NCBI GenBank assembly: GCA_002633005.1
Contig: NMRA01000337.1
Span: 280,641-340,640 of the forward strand
Direction: 5' to 3'
From: Phoronis australis
Taxonomy: Eukaryota; Phoronida; Phoronidae
DNA length: 60,000 nucleotides
The position numbers and the translations under genes are program-made. The notes below the pieces were generated by a model. The model did not search any database and was not told where the DNA came from. It was given only the letters and a program-made list of their open reading frames with translations. This document shows, piece by piece, positions 22,701 to 37,700 of the stretch; position 1 is the first letter of the stretch, and every line of letters starts with the position of its first letter.

Positions 22701-25700
22701 AGAAGTAGAGAGTAATAACACAAGTACACTGGTCTAATAATGGTAACTTCTTTATTGGATTCTTTGTGACCATAATGTATATGTATATGCATATGTATAT
22801 GTATATGTATATATATATATGGAGGATTACATTTCAGCCACTATTATGAAGAGATTCAGACCCCTAAATAGGAGTGGAAAATGATGCAGTCACATCACAT
22901 TTTCAAAAATTTTGAAGATCTTGGATTATTTTCCATTCAGGAAACACGGGTGCACTTAAACACTTGCAACTTTTACTAAAATCATGCATTTTGGCTTAAT
23001 CGGTGCGAGACAACAGTTGCACCAATGGGAGGAGAGAAGGATTAAGATTTACAAGGCACATAGCCTGGTAATAATTTTCAAAATGCTTAATAATTTACAG
23101 CACTATGTAAATCTAGCCTATTTAGGGCTGTTCCAGCAAAATGGGACGGGGGAATGGCAACTGAAATAAAAATAAATGGGTGGTTGTCTACTGAAACAAA
23201 TTTAAATTATGGGTGGTCCTTCTTGAAAGAAGTAAATTTATAAAAGTGGGTGGTGTTTTTTGTCCTGTAAATGTTGGCAGGTGGGTAATTTCAGCCAAAC
23301 ACTGACCATAATACCATCTAAAACAAATCAAAACTCACAAAAAATCCATTTGGCACATACCCAAAAATATTAAAAACACAACAAAACACGCCCATGTTGC
23401 TAGTGTACAGATTGCAATATGTACACTATGCCATTACTCAAGTCACGGGCAACTTGATTACAGGCACATGGTGTACTGCAGTCATATTAGAATGAAAATT
23501 ACTGTAGCAACACTAAACTGGTGTTAAGACATTAAGAAAATTGATGAATTTTTAAATAAAAAGTATGAGGAGTCAGACAGACAAGTTCCAGTATTCAGTT
23601 GGCATAGCAACCTAAAAGTGTTCATGGATACAGTTTGAGATTCGTAGCTCCATGAAATTGAAAATTTTTTATTGAAATTACAGCCACATGATCGACAGAG
23701 ACACCTGGTAGCTGCCAACAGTGTTGCTCACAAGTGTCTTTGTAAAGCAAATTTTTGGTAACTGACATGAGTTGTGATCTCACATGGAATTTTTTTGCAC
23801 CCACAAAAACTTTGTGTTTGGTCGGTCTGTCATTTTCATTTCTTATCCATCAATTATTTTAAGATCTGCTTGGCAGATCATGCATAGAGGTACTTGGCAG
23901 GGATGCACCAGCACCAGTCGATTTTCAGATGGATTTGGCTACCATGGTACCCCATGTTGGCCTCTTAAATTTTCAACAAGCCATTCCTTGTGCGTTGATT
24001 GATGGATCACGATGAAATTCAAACCGAGGTATATGGCAAGAATGTGCCAGCACCAGTCAATTTTTGAACGGATTCAACCACTGTGGCACCCCTTGTTAGT
24101 TTTCGACTGCTCGAGTCATAGGTTGTCCGTCAATTATCTTGAGACCGCTCAACGGATCATGATGACATTTGGCATAGAGATAGATGGCTGGTATGCACCA
24201 GCATCAGTCGATTTTCAGACAGATTTGGCTACTGTAGCACCCCGTTGGCCATTTTAGTTTTTGACAAAGACAAGTCGATTATTTCAAAAACTACATTTTA
24301 TATTTCAACCTAATTAAAAATTATGGGTTGTGGGTTGCAGAAATTAAATAACAATATGGGCATGAAAGTGTTCTCCTACACATTTTTACTGGAACAGCCC
24401 TGACTTATTACTGTTTTAATTTTGGCATTTCAATTTTATTTGACTGGGTTCAAACTTTCAAAGCACCAAATTGACTTCAAACTTAACGATTGAATAGATG
24501 AAACAATGAATTCCATAATTCTCTGAAGTCATCATGTTAAAGTAGCTAAAGGAAATTGCTGGTTGAGTAACAATCAGAATGTCTGACCATTGACAACAGG
24601 TCACAAAAATATTAAGTGAAAATGACATAATGAAAGTGACGTGAAAAGGTCAAACAGAAATTTTGACATGCCCAATCACTTGTAGGACATGATTATAATA
24701 CCATAGCAACACAAACACAAGACTATCGCAAGATATTGAACGCAACTGTAGAATGTGCCCCAAATCTGACTGTGAACAACTTCATTGAACTTGAACCAGG
24801 AAAATCGCATCCAAATGTGGCTATTCTACACTAAAATTTGTTTCAAAAATGCATTAACTTCCACATACTTTGGCTTAATTGGGCATCTGTACGGTCACGA
24901 TAGTGTATTTGAAATATTTTTTCAATGAGCTGACTGGTAAAACACCTGAAGAAATCGACTCCATTCAGTGAGTAATCTATTCACTGTCTACCACATGCAC
25001 TAACGCACCCTACCTCCAGTGGCATGAGCCTGACCATTGTGGCAAAGCAGCTTGTGGCCATAAGGCGAACACTCTCATCTTGGTCACTCATTCGTCCCAA
25101 AATAGGCACAACCAACAGGACTATATAAGGGAGGACGCTGATACCTAATGTGTCAATCATGTCTTCAAATGGTTGAGGAATGGCACCGCTGCACATGTTC
25201 ATTTTGAATTAATTTTTTTAAAACACATTTGAAACATCACTGTATAACATCTGATGAGAGTTCAATACCTGTCCATCAGTAAAAAAATGAAGTCAAAATG
25301 GTGTACTTTCATTGAAAATACACACTGATGTCTCACAGAATCTTTCAAGATCTCGCTTTTCTAGCAAGTTACTAGCATTACTCAACTCGACTCTGGACTC
25401 CAGTAATAGTTGTGTTAGCACAACATTTGATTTAAAGACCCTGGACTCCAGTAACAGCTATGTTAGCACACCATTTGATTTAAAGATTCAAAGGAACTCA
25501 AAACCCAGTTGAATGTCAGTTAAATTGTGTGAAGCGAAAGATCACAGGAACCAAGCACACCACTTTCCACATTTCATGAGTACCACAGACTTTAAAACAC
25601 CAGACTCCATTTCAGTCAAGGCTTCATTTCAGTCTTAAATCTATGAAAGTTGCTATTCGTAAGATGTTTTCATCACAGAAAAGGCGCAAATATATTGATA

Positions 25701-28700
25701 CAACCCTGTCACACCTGCGAGTAACTTAGTTGATAGTTACCTAAATCATGAATAAAAGACTTTGCAAAGCAATAGTGACATTAACTGAACACAATGACTC
25801 TTACTGCCACCTGACTGCAAAAGAAGGTACTTTTATCTTTTAAAAGGGAACAATTTTGAATTTTATAAAAAGAAAGTTTTTTGTATTGGGTCTCATCTTG
25901 GGCTTTATCAAAACAGTTCAGCATTATCAAAAGGTCCTTAATAATAAGTCAAGGGTTTCGCATGAATCAGTCAACTTTGCAATGCTTTTCCATTCATATT
26001 GCAATCAGTAGAAAATACCAAATTGCTCAGTCTCATACAAGGATACTAGCCAGAAGCTCAATAGCTCCCTGCCTCTGTGGTGAGTTGTCAGACGCCCCCA
26101 ACATTGGAATGACATTTTCCATCACAAAATCCATGGTCTCCGTGGTTACAAGAGAGGCCAGTCTAGCCAGACATCGCGAGGCCATGTGACGCACAGCAGT
26201 CATTGGATTAGCGAGCAGTTTCACCAAACTTGGTAGGTTGAGCAGTAACTGAAAATTAGAAAAGAGATAACGACCACAATTTTATAATTATTCAAGCCAG
26301 CTTGAAACTAATTTGCTTTCGCTAACAACAGAAGCACGTCCACAAAAGCTACTTTCTTGGGACAGCTCACAAGTTCATTAAGTCCAATACAAGATCTTCC
26401 AACTTTTGGAAGGTCAGCTGAACACCTTACTAATGATCTTCCAAGCCCATATCAACAAATACTAATGATCTTCCAAGCCCATATCTACAAATACTAATGA
26501 CCCTCCAAGCCCATATCAACAAATACTTAATGACCCTCCCAGCCCATATCAACCAATACTAACGATGTTCCAAGCCCATATCAACAAATACTAATGACCC
26601 TCCAAGCCCATATCAACAAATACTAATGATCATCCAAGCCCATATCAACAAATACTAACGACCTTCCAAGCCCATATCAACCAATACTAATGACCCTCCA
26701 AGCCCATATCAACAAATACTAACGATGTTCAAGCCCATATCAACCAATACTAAAAACCCTCCAAGCCCATATCAACAAAATGCCTGCCGCTGAACCGTAC
26801 TTGGCACACATCAATCCCCTACAAACATGTGACAGAAATGTGTGAATCCATTTCGGCATTAAGTGCTAATATCACTTTGTACTACTGAAGTCTTAGTCTA
26901 ATCTGACTAGTCTCTACACACAATTATTTAATAATATCATGTTACAGTAAATCAATCACTAACATGCATAAATTACCTTAGGATGTAAATCTGCATGAAG
27001 TGCTGGGCACATTGTTTCAAACAACTGAAGACTGTTGATAAGATCCTGAGCCTCCACATCTGCAGTGCTGCCATCTTTAGGCACATCTGAAAGTTACTAA
27101 CACTAACAATAAATATGCCCAATCAGGGAAACTGGCAACAGAGCAGACACTCAAGAAAATAACTTTAGACTGGCCACTTTTGCACCCATGAGAAGACAGG
27201 ACATTTGGGAATTTCGATTGGGGAACTGCTGTTGTTTGTCAAACACACAGACGGATGATTGCCAAGTAGTAAACTTCTGGTGACACCGATAACTTGAGGA
27301 AGCAACTTTATTTATAATTTGTATTTTAGGCGAAATTTAACTTCAGTGTGACCAGATGGTGCGTGCCCCAAGAATATTTTGTGCAAATGAATGTGGAAGC
27401 TTGTTGACAGCAGTGCCGTGAATGAAATCCTTCTGAACTGATATCTGTAACTTACATTATGGTGCTTCGTCGAATGATTTGCGTAAGTTGTGGGTGGTTA
27501 CCAGTTGTTCTAGTGTCATTACCTGTGTTATTGTTTGTGAACACATTCATCATACTATGCCACAAACAGTCTAGATCAGAGGGGAGGCGGCCAGCAAACC
27601 TCTTGCCAATCAGTGACAATGCAGTCTCAGCACCACGCCTCTGTACCTGCAGCTCTTTAGAAGAAGTAGGATACTGCAATACAAGAAGGGTCACATGGTT
27701 CCATTAAGTCAAGTGTAACACGGTGCTGAATTTATAACATTTGTATTGTCATAAATAGAAGAGCAACATGACTACAATAATCAATTGACTTTACTTAATG
27801 CCTCATGGGAGACAGCATTAACAATGAGTTGGTATGCACATAAACCATCAACAAACAAAAATAAAACACACCTTTTTTTTGCAAAACGGACCAGTAAACT
27901 ATCAATGTGGTCAGCAACATTTTCATATACAATCATCAAGACATTGTAAATCACATACAGTGGTATGTAAACTAGTAAAGATACCATTCATATTATACAT
28001 GAAAAAGTTGATAAATAATGGCATATCATCATCATTATTATTAAACTGATACTTAAGACAAAGACGTGTACATTATTTGTATCTGCACACACTCCGTCCG
28101 GCAGATCTAGACTTGCTGAAGTTGTGAGCTTCCTCCGACCACGTCCAGTAGTTCTATTCAACATCTGCAGATGATAGAGAACAATATCTTATGTATTACA
28201 CAATTTCTAATAGTTTTCGAGTGTTCGACAAACCTAAAATATAAAACAATGTTGGGTTTGCTTCAAAATAAACCAAACCAAGGACAGACTGTCTGCATTC
28301 CATTTGCAATACACTAAAGTAAATACAAGAACTACTGCAGTCAAACTGCATTATAATAAACCTGGTTTACATCATTTGCCCAAGTCCCATGACAACATCA
28401 CTGTGTGCAAAGTGCTTTGGTTAGAGCAAACCTCAGTTACAACAGATGTCTCAGAGAGGTCCCAAGAGGGCCCATTAAAACTCGATTTGACTCTATGTAG
28501 CTTGTTTATTGGTTATCAACATTCAACTGAATACTCCATATAACTGTATGTAGCTTGTTTAGTGGTTATCAACAATCAACTGAATGCATCACTTATGGTA
28601 TTTCAAATAGAACAAGTTTACTTTGCTCTACTGTCCTAACTAATCAAGTGTAAGACGCTTCAGTCATCATACCTTCTGCTGGCTGGACAAGGTGATGATA

Positions 28701-31700
28701 CCATCAAATGTTGTGTGAGACATACCTTCAACATCTGTAATGAAACAACACCAACAACATAACAGACACTTTATTTCAAACACATTCTAGCTAGCATCAC
28801 ATTTAATCAAATGTGCCTAAACCACTTTACTAACTATCTATCAGCTGAGTCTAGAAGACAGGTCATGTAACCAGCCACAACCAATAATCCAGTGGTGATA
28901 ATGTAAACCATTATTCACTACATAAACATTACCTATGCCATATCAGGATACAACACTTCTGAACCGTTAGACAAGTCTTCATTTATTTTTGTTTTACTGA
29001 ACTGAAGACAATTATCCCAGAGATCATGCACACACATTTTAGTAAATAAAGAAGCACACAACTATCTCACCTGAAGCCATTTGTTCAACTACAGGCGTTG
29101 AAGACGGATCACAACATAAAAACGTTGCCAGATTTTTGATGACTTTAGCATTAGGAGACGTTGTTCTTTTAGAACAATGCTCCAGCAAACTTGAAAGACA
29201 ACTGGCTGCATGCATCTGTTGGTAAGAACATTTATCTCAATTATTCACGGCAATATTTTTTCTTTATCAGAGGTGCATGTCGTAATGTCTAATCATAATG
29301 GTACAATTATGAAGTGAAGTTTTTTGACAGACACAAAGCAATCATTGTAGGATGCTTCCAAGCTACCCTTACATGTGTGGTAGAAAAGTGGTTTATGATT
29401 ATAACAAGACATTCACAAAGAAAATTTACTAACAACATTACCATACCAGTCAAAACATACCGATACATAAAAAGCCCAGTCCATGTAAATTACCTGCAGT
29501 TGTTCGTTAATCTCGCGCTTCACAGCGTCCATCAAAGGACGTATCACAGGGTTAAGTTTGTCTGGCAGACACTGTAAACTGACCAGCGCACCAGCTAAAC
29601 TAGCTTGAACTCTGCAACAGAGTACAAACACTGTTGGACCATATGTACAGAGAGTAGATATCAACATCTCTTGGATAAAAGTGTACAGATGGCAAACAAG
29701 AACTAACCCCAGCTAGGAAAATATATTACCACATAAACTAATTTGAACCGTATAATGCAACAAACCAAAACAGTGAAAATATACAAACCAGATTTAAAAA
29801 TATGGAAAATCCTAAATACCACTGTGTTCTTAAAACAAGCTTACTTTAACTAAGCAGCAATGTAAATCCACAGTCACATAGGCCCATAGACATCTTAATA
29901 CTATAGACCGGGCGTATGCGCTACTGCAGCTGACAACTTGACGCCATATTGGAGAGTGTCAGTAGTCACGACACGGCTAATTGCCGTGTAAACAAACGGG
30001 GTAAATTGCTCTTTTCAAAGCGCGATATCTAATGAATAAAGAGGTGGAAGAGTGTGATTTTTTCCAGAAACATAAAAAATATGTGATGTCGCACTTACAT
30101 AGTACGTTTTTTTAAGTGTCAATCAGTCAACAGGGAAAACATCAAACTAGTATATCGCAACCAGTGGCAGATTCTCAAATTGTCTGAGCGGCTGAATGCT
30201 TGTTATCCACTGTGAGCGTTTTATTTTTTTCGTTTTTTCAAGAGAAACCAGTAAGATCGCGCAAATTTATTTCCTTAATTCGTGTTGCTCGATGCAAATA
30301 CATTATATCCAGGAGATGTGCTGCTTACTTGGGATGTACTTTTGTTGTGCCCCAATAAGCCTTAGTTTTCAGTATTGAAAATGACCCCGGATAACTACGT
30401 TAAATTAAAATACGATCAATGTCGCATTTAATGGAGGGTCTAAATTTAATGTGAACTACTGTGAAAAATGACCTCATTGGAGTCATATAGATTAAGTTCA
30501 TTAGAGCGTTCTCCTGTTCCGTGACTTTCCCGGACGTACAGTGATTGTGAGTGTGTGGTAGTCTTACCTTCGATTGTATAGTTGGGCGATTTTGGCGATT
30601 CAAAAAGTTTAAGCATGACCAGTATTTGATCGGGAATTCATAAATGTCATTGAATAATGTTCAAACATTTTATAACTAAACTGTTTCATAAAAATTGCCA
30701 CTGGATGGCGCAAAAATGTACAATACATCCAAAAAACGAGAACATGCCATATTTTATAAAATCTGTCAAGGAACTTCAAAGAAACAATGGAAAACAGAAA
30801 AAGAGCGCCGCGGAGTATTGAAATGCGCCCACGAATGCATCGCAGATGGCGCAAAATAGGTTGAATCTGTCTGAAATCCAAAAAATGTCATAGTTTCTTT
30901 AAAAGAAAGCCATTTACCAACTTAAATTAAAATTCCCCGAGGAACTTCAGAGAAACAGAGGAAAACAAAAAAAACGAAATTGCCACTAGGGGACACAGTG
31001 TTCATCGGATCCGTCTAAAAGTCGTCATCTTCTCATTTTAACTTCATATAAATACACGTGCTAAATTTGATAAAGATCCTGCAGAGGGCTTAGGAGACAC
31101 AGGTATGAGTGCACAAAAAACCAAAACCGCCACTAGGAGGTGCCACAGTAGTCGAAGTCATCAGAAAATCATCGGCAACAGTCCCCTTCATAGAAAGAAC
31201 ATACATGCCAACTTTCACAGTCATCCTTAGAGTGGTTTGGTTGACAGATGGACGAACGCCACAAAACAGACTCAAAAACAACAAAAATGTCCACTAGGTG
31301 GAGCAAAAAACCTTGAACAAATCCGAAGATGAATGGCTAGCGTCACCTCACTAATGGATGTCTATGCCAAATTTTATGGAAATCAATTGAATACCTTTGA
31401 AGATACAGTGATAAACGTAAAAAACTAAAATTGCCACAAGGGGCACACCCCTACACCCATCTGTCCGAAAGTCGTCGTTGTCTGTTGTCAACTGTATATA
31501 AATACATTTGCTAAATTTAATAAAGATCCTGTAGAGCGTGTAGGAGATACAGCAAAAACAAACAAAACTGCCACTAGGAGGCGCCACAGTAGTCAAAGTC
31601 ATCGCAAAATCATCGTCAACTGTCTTCTTCATAGTAAGACCATGCATGCCAATTTTCACAATCATCCTTAGAATGGTTTGGTTGTTAGAGGAGCGGACGC

Positions 31701-34700
31701 CAAAAAACGACTCGAAAATAGTAAAAATGGCCACTAGATGGCGCAAAAATTGGGAGTAAAACGCTCGAAAAGACGAGTGAAAAAACAGAACTACACTTTA
31801 ATGTGTACCATCCGACATAGGTCACACATCATAGGTCACATATCATTGCTTCAATGTGTACCATCTGACATAGGTCACATATCATTGCTTCAATGTGTAC
31901 CATCCGACATTAGTCACATATCATTGCTTCAATGTGTACCATCTGACATAGATCACATATCATTGCTTCAATGTGTACCATCTGACATAGGTCACATATC
32001 ATTGCTTCAATGTGTACCATTTGACATAGGTCACATATCATTGCTTCAATGTGTACCATCTGACATAGGTCACATATCATTGCTTCAATGTGTACCATCT
32101 GACATAGGTCACATATCATTGCTTCAATGTGTACCATCTGACATAGGTCACATATCATTGCTTCAATGTGTACCATCTGACATAGGTCACATATCATTGC
32201 TTCAATGTGTACCATCTGACATAGGTCACATTTCATTGCTTCAATGTGTACCATCTGACATAGGTCACATATCATTGCTTCAATGTGTACCATCCGACAT
32301 TAGTCACATATCATTGCTTCAATGTGTACCATCTGACATAGGTCATATATCATTGCTTCAATGTGTACCATTTGACATAGGTCACATATCATTGCTTCAA
32401 TGTGTACCATCTGACATAGGTCACATTTCATTGCTTCAATTTTCATCAAAGAAAGTCAACTTGGACTTAAATGACAGGCGATTTTTTGGGACTGTAATTT
32501 AATCAACAAGTCTGAACCAGTGTTTCAAAAACCCAGTGGAACCACCGAGTCATATGCATAACACGATGAACCTGTAAATATTAACAAATTTAACCATAAC
32601 TATGAAAACAATGCAAACACCAGGTTGTTCAATTCACCTGATTGTCAGACATTGCTGTTGTTCATTAGTCTCGTGAGCAGTGGACAGCAGCTGCCTGCGC
32701 TTGTCTTCAACATTTGATAACATCTGTTTGGGTATACTGTTCTTGATGGAATCGCACACTTCAGTGCAAAGACCAATAGCTTGTTCCACAGTCAACACAC
32801 ATCTAGAAAATAAATCAAACATTCAAACTTCATGAATAAGAAATAACATGTAGTCAATATCACAGTTATTTAGCATACAATATGAGAAAAAGTAATTCTT
32901 TTTTCTTATTAACTAGTTTCACTAGCTTACTTTTTTAAAAATAGCTTGATAAAAGCACCACTTCATAACATCTTGATTACCAAAAAAGAAGTCGAATTAT
33001 TCAAAAAATGAAGGTTTAATAGCAATTACTTTCATGCGAAATAATCGAAGTTACCTTAAGATTATGATGGAATGGACCTTATTGATAGGTCTGAAGTTAC
33101 CTTAAGGTTATGTAGGTCTGGACCTTATAAATAAGTCTGGAGTTACCTTAAGATTATGTAGGAATGGACCTTATCAATAAGTCTGTATTCAGCAAAATCT
33201 CTACACAAATAAAAAATTTACGTAGCAAAGTATAAATTTTATTTTTATTATTTACTTCATTTCATTTTAGGCAAATTTTGATTTTTTCATAAAATCATAG
33301 AAAGTCCCATTTTTGACAGTACGTATGACAAAATTGTGTTTTGGAGCACAGTGTTAAGCATACTAATCAGCATATCAAAGTTTCATGTGAATCTAATCAG
33401 CCATTTCTGATATGATGTTCTCAAGTTTGAACATTTTTCAAAGTTCCCACAAAACCTCAATCAAGAAAAAATAGGGACAAAAGTGTCAGTTGTCAAGAAC
33501 AGTTACAGAGAGAACAAGAATTAACAGTGCCAAAAAGTCAGGTTCACGAGCATCTATAGTTAACTCTGCTACGCAGACAGCGCACCTGACAGTTATCCGA
33601 CAAAGTCGGTACCACCATGAACGTAACCTAAGATAATGCACCACAATTGTAAGGTGCCAGTAATGTAACTATATTCAATACAATCAGCAAGATAACAAGT
33701 ACTGTGTGCTTAACTCTGACTCGTGGAGACAAAACATGTAACAGTACTAATATATCTTAACACTATCAAAATTTACACACTAATGACTCATTGATCTGCG
33801 GGTACATGTCATGTAATCTCAAAGTGAATACAGCAGTAACTTAGAATTCATAAATTTCAATTAAACCAGATTATACGTTATAGAAGGCAAAATTAAAGCT
33901 GTAGTTGATTTTATTTTTTCCTTTTCATACTGTCAACATAGGGATCTTAAAATCCTCAGCAGCGCCATCTGTGAAAAACATTACTTCATGTTTCGAGGTG
34001 AAACTCTTCATTTTTTAACATGGTGAGTTAGTGTTCCTAATTAGAAATGATAAAACCACGGACCGAGTGACATGCGTGGACAGAGTGACGCGCGTGGACT
34101 GAGTGACGTACACGGATTGTTTCAATGGGATGATTCACCACCGCTATGTTGATTTATTCTAGTTTCAAGTTGACACTTTCATATTGACCTTTCAAGTGTT
34201 GTGCCAGACTTTTGAACATCATACCACAACTGTGACTGTTTAATGACACCCAACGACTCACCGTGGCGGGTAGTGTGAATCTGTAGCCACTCCACTGGCC
34301 TTCAGAAGTTCAATCAACTGCTTACACTCTGTCTGCATGCGGGTGAACAATGTAGCCACTTCATCAAAGTACACAGCTTCCTCAAGACAACTCAGTATCT
34401 TCGGGGCCACTGAACTCAGTTCTTGAACATTCTGCATACATAATTTGTACAATCAGAACTATGCATAGACCAATGTGTATTGCGCATTAAGTACAAAGCA
34501 AATATGCAACATTATAACAACTTTATGTGATATTTCAATGTTTGACATAATCAGCCACCAAAGACTGTGAACATTCAAACCATTATCAACACAATTTGCA
34601 GTGAATTCATACATTCTGAGAAAAATGCATCATTCAAAATTGAGTATTGAACTGATGCCTTGAGTTTTGTGTTTTCGGTCAAAAATAGGAAATATGAAAG

Positions 34701-37700
34701 ATAGAGCAGATTTTACCAGTTACATAATCACCTGAAATATATTCTTGGCAGCACTCGATTTGGCGACCTGCAGGTCCCAAAGCCACCTTAGATTGTATTT
34801 GGCGACCTGAAGTCATCACGACGAGCATCGAAGTCAGACAATAACTACACCTGAGTCTATTTCAAAGTTCGTATTGACTTCAAAACTTTAAATTACCCAC
34901 AGTTTTCCTAGATTAATTACCTTTGATTCACAATTGTTTTGTTTATTTCGTGAACTAAAGTAAAAAATTGAACAGTTAGCAGTCAGAATTGTTCGTCAAA
35001 AATCCAGCAAGATCGGCAAAATTCAAGCCACCAGCCCATGCAGTTGTCTACATTCTACATTCGTTCATCGATGGGAGGAGTTGATGATTAACTTACCTGC
35101 GCTGACAAAGCCCAGTGATAGATGACTAGCGCAATGCACAGTCGTTGTACGGCTGATTTTGATGACAGATGAAAAATGACCAGTTTACACAATGACGCCG
35201 ATGGCTGCTCGACACCGGCAGGTAAGTTAGCTTTACTTCTTGTTATGTAGTGACATAATGCTCCCAGCATCCTGAAATAGAAGGAATCACTGCTGAAGAT
35301 AGGAAAAAGTGAGGGGAACCATATTTTCAAAACTGACAACATGAAATTGTACAAACGCTTTAAACCACAGAACACCAGGGATCAACCAGAAATAGCCTCT
35401 ATGAGTTCAGGTCAGAATCTATTCTTGAATTTGCAGATATGCATTGCTTTTGGTGTTTAAATATCCCCAAATTACAGAATTTCGACAAGAGTAATAAATG
35501 TGTCATCTCTTCTGTATGTCAGAAATTATGAGTGCAGCAAGGAACAAGTAGAGACCAGTGAACGTTTCCATAGAGACAAGCAAGTAGAGACCAGTGAATG
35601 TTTCCATAGAGACAAGCAAGTAGAGACCAGTGAATGTTTCCATAGAGACAAGCAAGTAGAGACCAGTGAATGTTTCCATACTTTTAGAGACAAGTAAGTA
35701 AAGACCAGTGAAAGTTTCCATAGAGACAAGCAAGTATAGACCAGTGAATGTTTCCATAAAAAATACAGCACCACAATAACAAAAATTGTGAATTCACACA
35801 TAAAGAACAAAAATTATTAGCAAACGCATAATAGTTAATACAACTGTGAGATTAATCAGCAGAATTTTAATCCCTGTGGTGCAATTCCATGGCACAAATA
35901 AAAAGTCAGTAACAGTGAGTATGGCATGATACATCATACCCAGAGTACTAACATTGTTGATAATATCACAAACTTGTGGTTATTAGTTCAATTTTGATGA
36001 AAGGCAACAGGTCAAGTGTAACTCCTCACTGGCACAGGACCAGACAAAAAACTCCAACTCTTGCTTATCCAAAATATGACAAAGTAATGGCACTCAGACT
36101 TTAAAACCTTATACTGTGATAACTACCGACCTGCCCATCAACATTCTAGCACTGATCACTCTTTTCTCTCTCTCAGTGGCTGGTCCACTGAGTAACTCTA
36201 GGCCACCTATAAACAGCTTCTGATCTTCAATTGATGGCCGACCTCTGTGACTTGTTGAATCCTGTGGCATGGCAATGAAACAAGTTATCAGCTGTAATAT
36301 GAAACAGACCAGGCACACACAAAAAGCACGTTATGAACAGTATTATGAAACAGACCAAGCACACGCACTAAGAGGGATTTTCGCATTTAACAAAAAAATT
36401 TTATTGAGTATCATTTAAACATTTTGTTATCTTAAAGATACAGCCACGTGCATACACACAGACAAAAGCATGGAGATTTTGAGACATCATCTGTGTTATA
36501 CACACTGAGCCAACAAACACATGACCATGTCCAAAAGGCTGCAGTATGGCCCAGTAAGAGTACAGAGCAGCCTTGTGTACCTAATTCCAATTTTTTATAT
36601 GTTTAGAGAGATCATACTAGTTTCTGCGAGATATCACTATTACATGTGAAGCATGTGGATCTGTCATTTACTTGCCAGTGCCTTGCAGTAGACAACAATC
36701 CCAATATGTAAACTACGGGTGTACCCTCCAGGTGTACACCAGTGCACACTCCAGGTGATTCACAATCATATACTGTGCACCATCTCAAACTATCACAAAT
36801 TTCACTTGAATCAACACAGCTTCATTATAACAGATTAGTTTAAGCGTGGTGACATGACTTCAGGGGCCAAGGATGGCCCCAAGATCCACAATTTGAGTCA
36901 AACCCAAAATCCAACATCGGAGAGATAATGTTATAAACAAAATTCATATGAAGAACTGCAACACACATTACCTTGACTTTATGAGATGTACTCATAAGTA
37001 AGTTCATATCGATAGGTACACTGACTGGCTGCATCATGAGACACAACCAAGCCCCTAACCATGGATGACTAGCAGCAATTAAATGATCCACAGGACTCCT
37101 CTCCAATAGGACCAGCCAAACCTGCAACATATACATAACAGCAAATACTGACAATTCACCATTTACAAAATTGATAACAACAAACACAGTGAAGAGTTGG
37201 TTCTAATCTGTACTCCAACTCATTGTGAAACCTCCGCTCATTGTTAAAAACCGCCTTCGTCAATTTCAATCTAGTAATCGATGCAATGGGCCAATATGAG
37301 TGGCCTGCGCATGTCTGGTACAACGTGAACAAGAATGCCTGCATTCAGCCAAGGTATAGTGTTTTCTTTAAAAAGCTGTTCAAAGGCATTTAAGTAAGGA
37401 TTGAAACGCCAGAATTTGCCAACTGATGGGCAATAAAAACAAATAGTAGATAATTTTTGCTTGTCTCCCGTGAATTTCCTCTTTTGAAAGAGTGAGCAAC
37501 TAAGACAACAACGCACCATCGACTCAATTTTCAAGAAAACAAAGATCAGGACCAACTGATGCATTTTAACCGTCCCTGTTGGAACACACTGTAGAGATAA
37601 TGACCCTCAGTTGAAGTGATATCCACTGAAGAGATCGGGAGTACAATATATGCCAAGTTCAGCTCAGAGTACATTACAGTTGGTAGCAATGTATGTAAAT

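Larger units (their letters stand above)
25014..29611 (-). other. BTAF1: BTAF1 exons 20-27: distal HEAT array
   Basis: Segments include [22 protein letters not shown] (exon 20), [19 protein letters not shown] (21), [20 protein letters not shown] (24), [15 protein letters not shown] (26) and [17 protein letters not shown]...LMPLE (27). Exon 22 is only 62 bases. The exon 26-27 join is inferred as GCT A|AC ATG, which restores the family's exact spacing between the ELLA and [10 protein letters not shown] blocks. It requires the acceptor TTTGAAG at 25163-25169 rather than the upstream GTGCAG, whose phase does not fit. Confidence 0.88.

Noticed and set aside
25163-25202. Exon 27 starting at the [14 protein letters not shown] stretch
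   Set aside because: It would put the exon out of phase with exon 26 and insert residues absent from the family.
26033-26046. Donor GTATGA extending exon 26 by three codons
   Set aside because: It leaves phase 0, which is incompatible with the exon 27 frame; the GTATCC donor at 26046 gives the correct phase and spacing.
31738-32502. 254-codon plus-strand frame as a repeat protein
   Set aside because: It consists almost entirely of the 39-bp minisatellite translated as [13 protein letters not shown]. The frame stays open only because 39 is divisible by three, and no unique domain flanks it.
35548-35757. Regular repeat resembling a CRISPR array
   Set aside because: There are no unique spacers; units are contiguous. 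The genome is clearly eukaryotic. The same holds for the other tandem arrays.
35503-35810. Frames of 65-94 codons with [12 protein letters not shown]-type repeats
   Set aside because: Artefact of the 36-bp minisatellite in BTAF1 intron 16.
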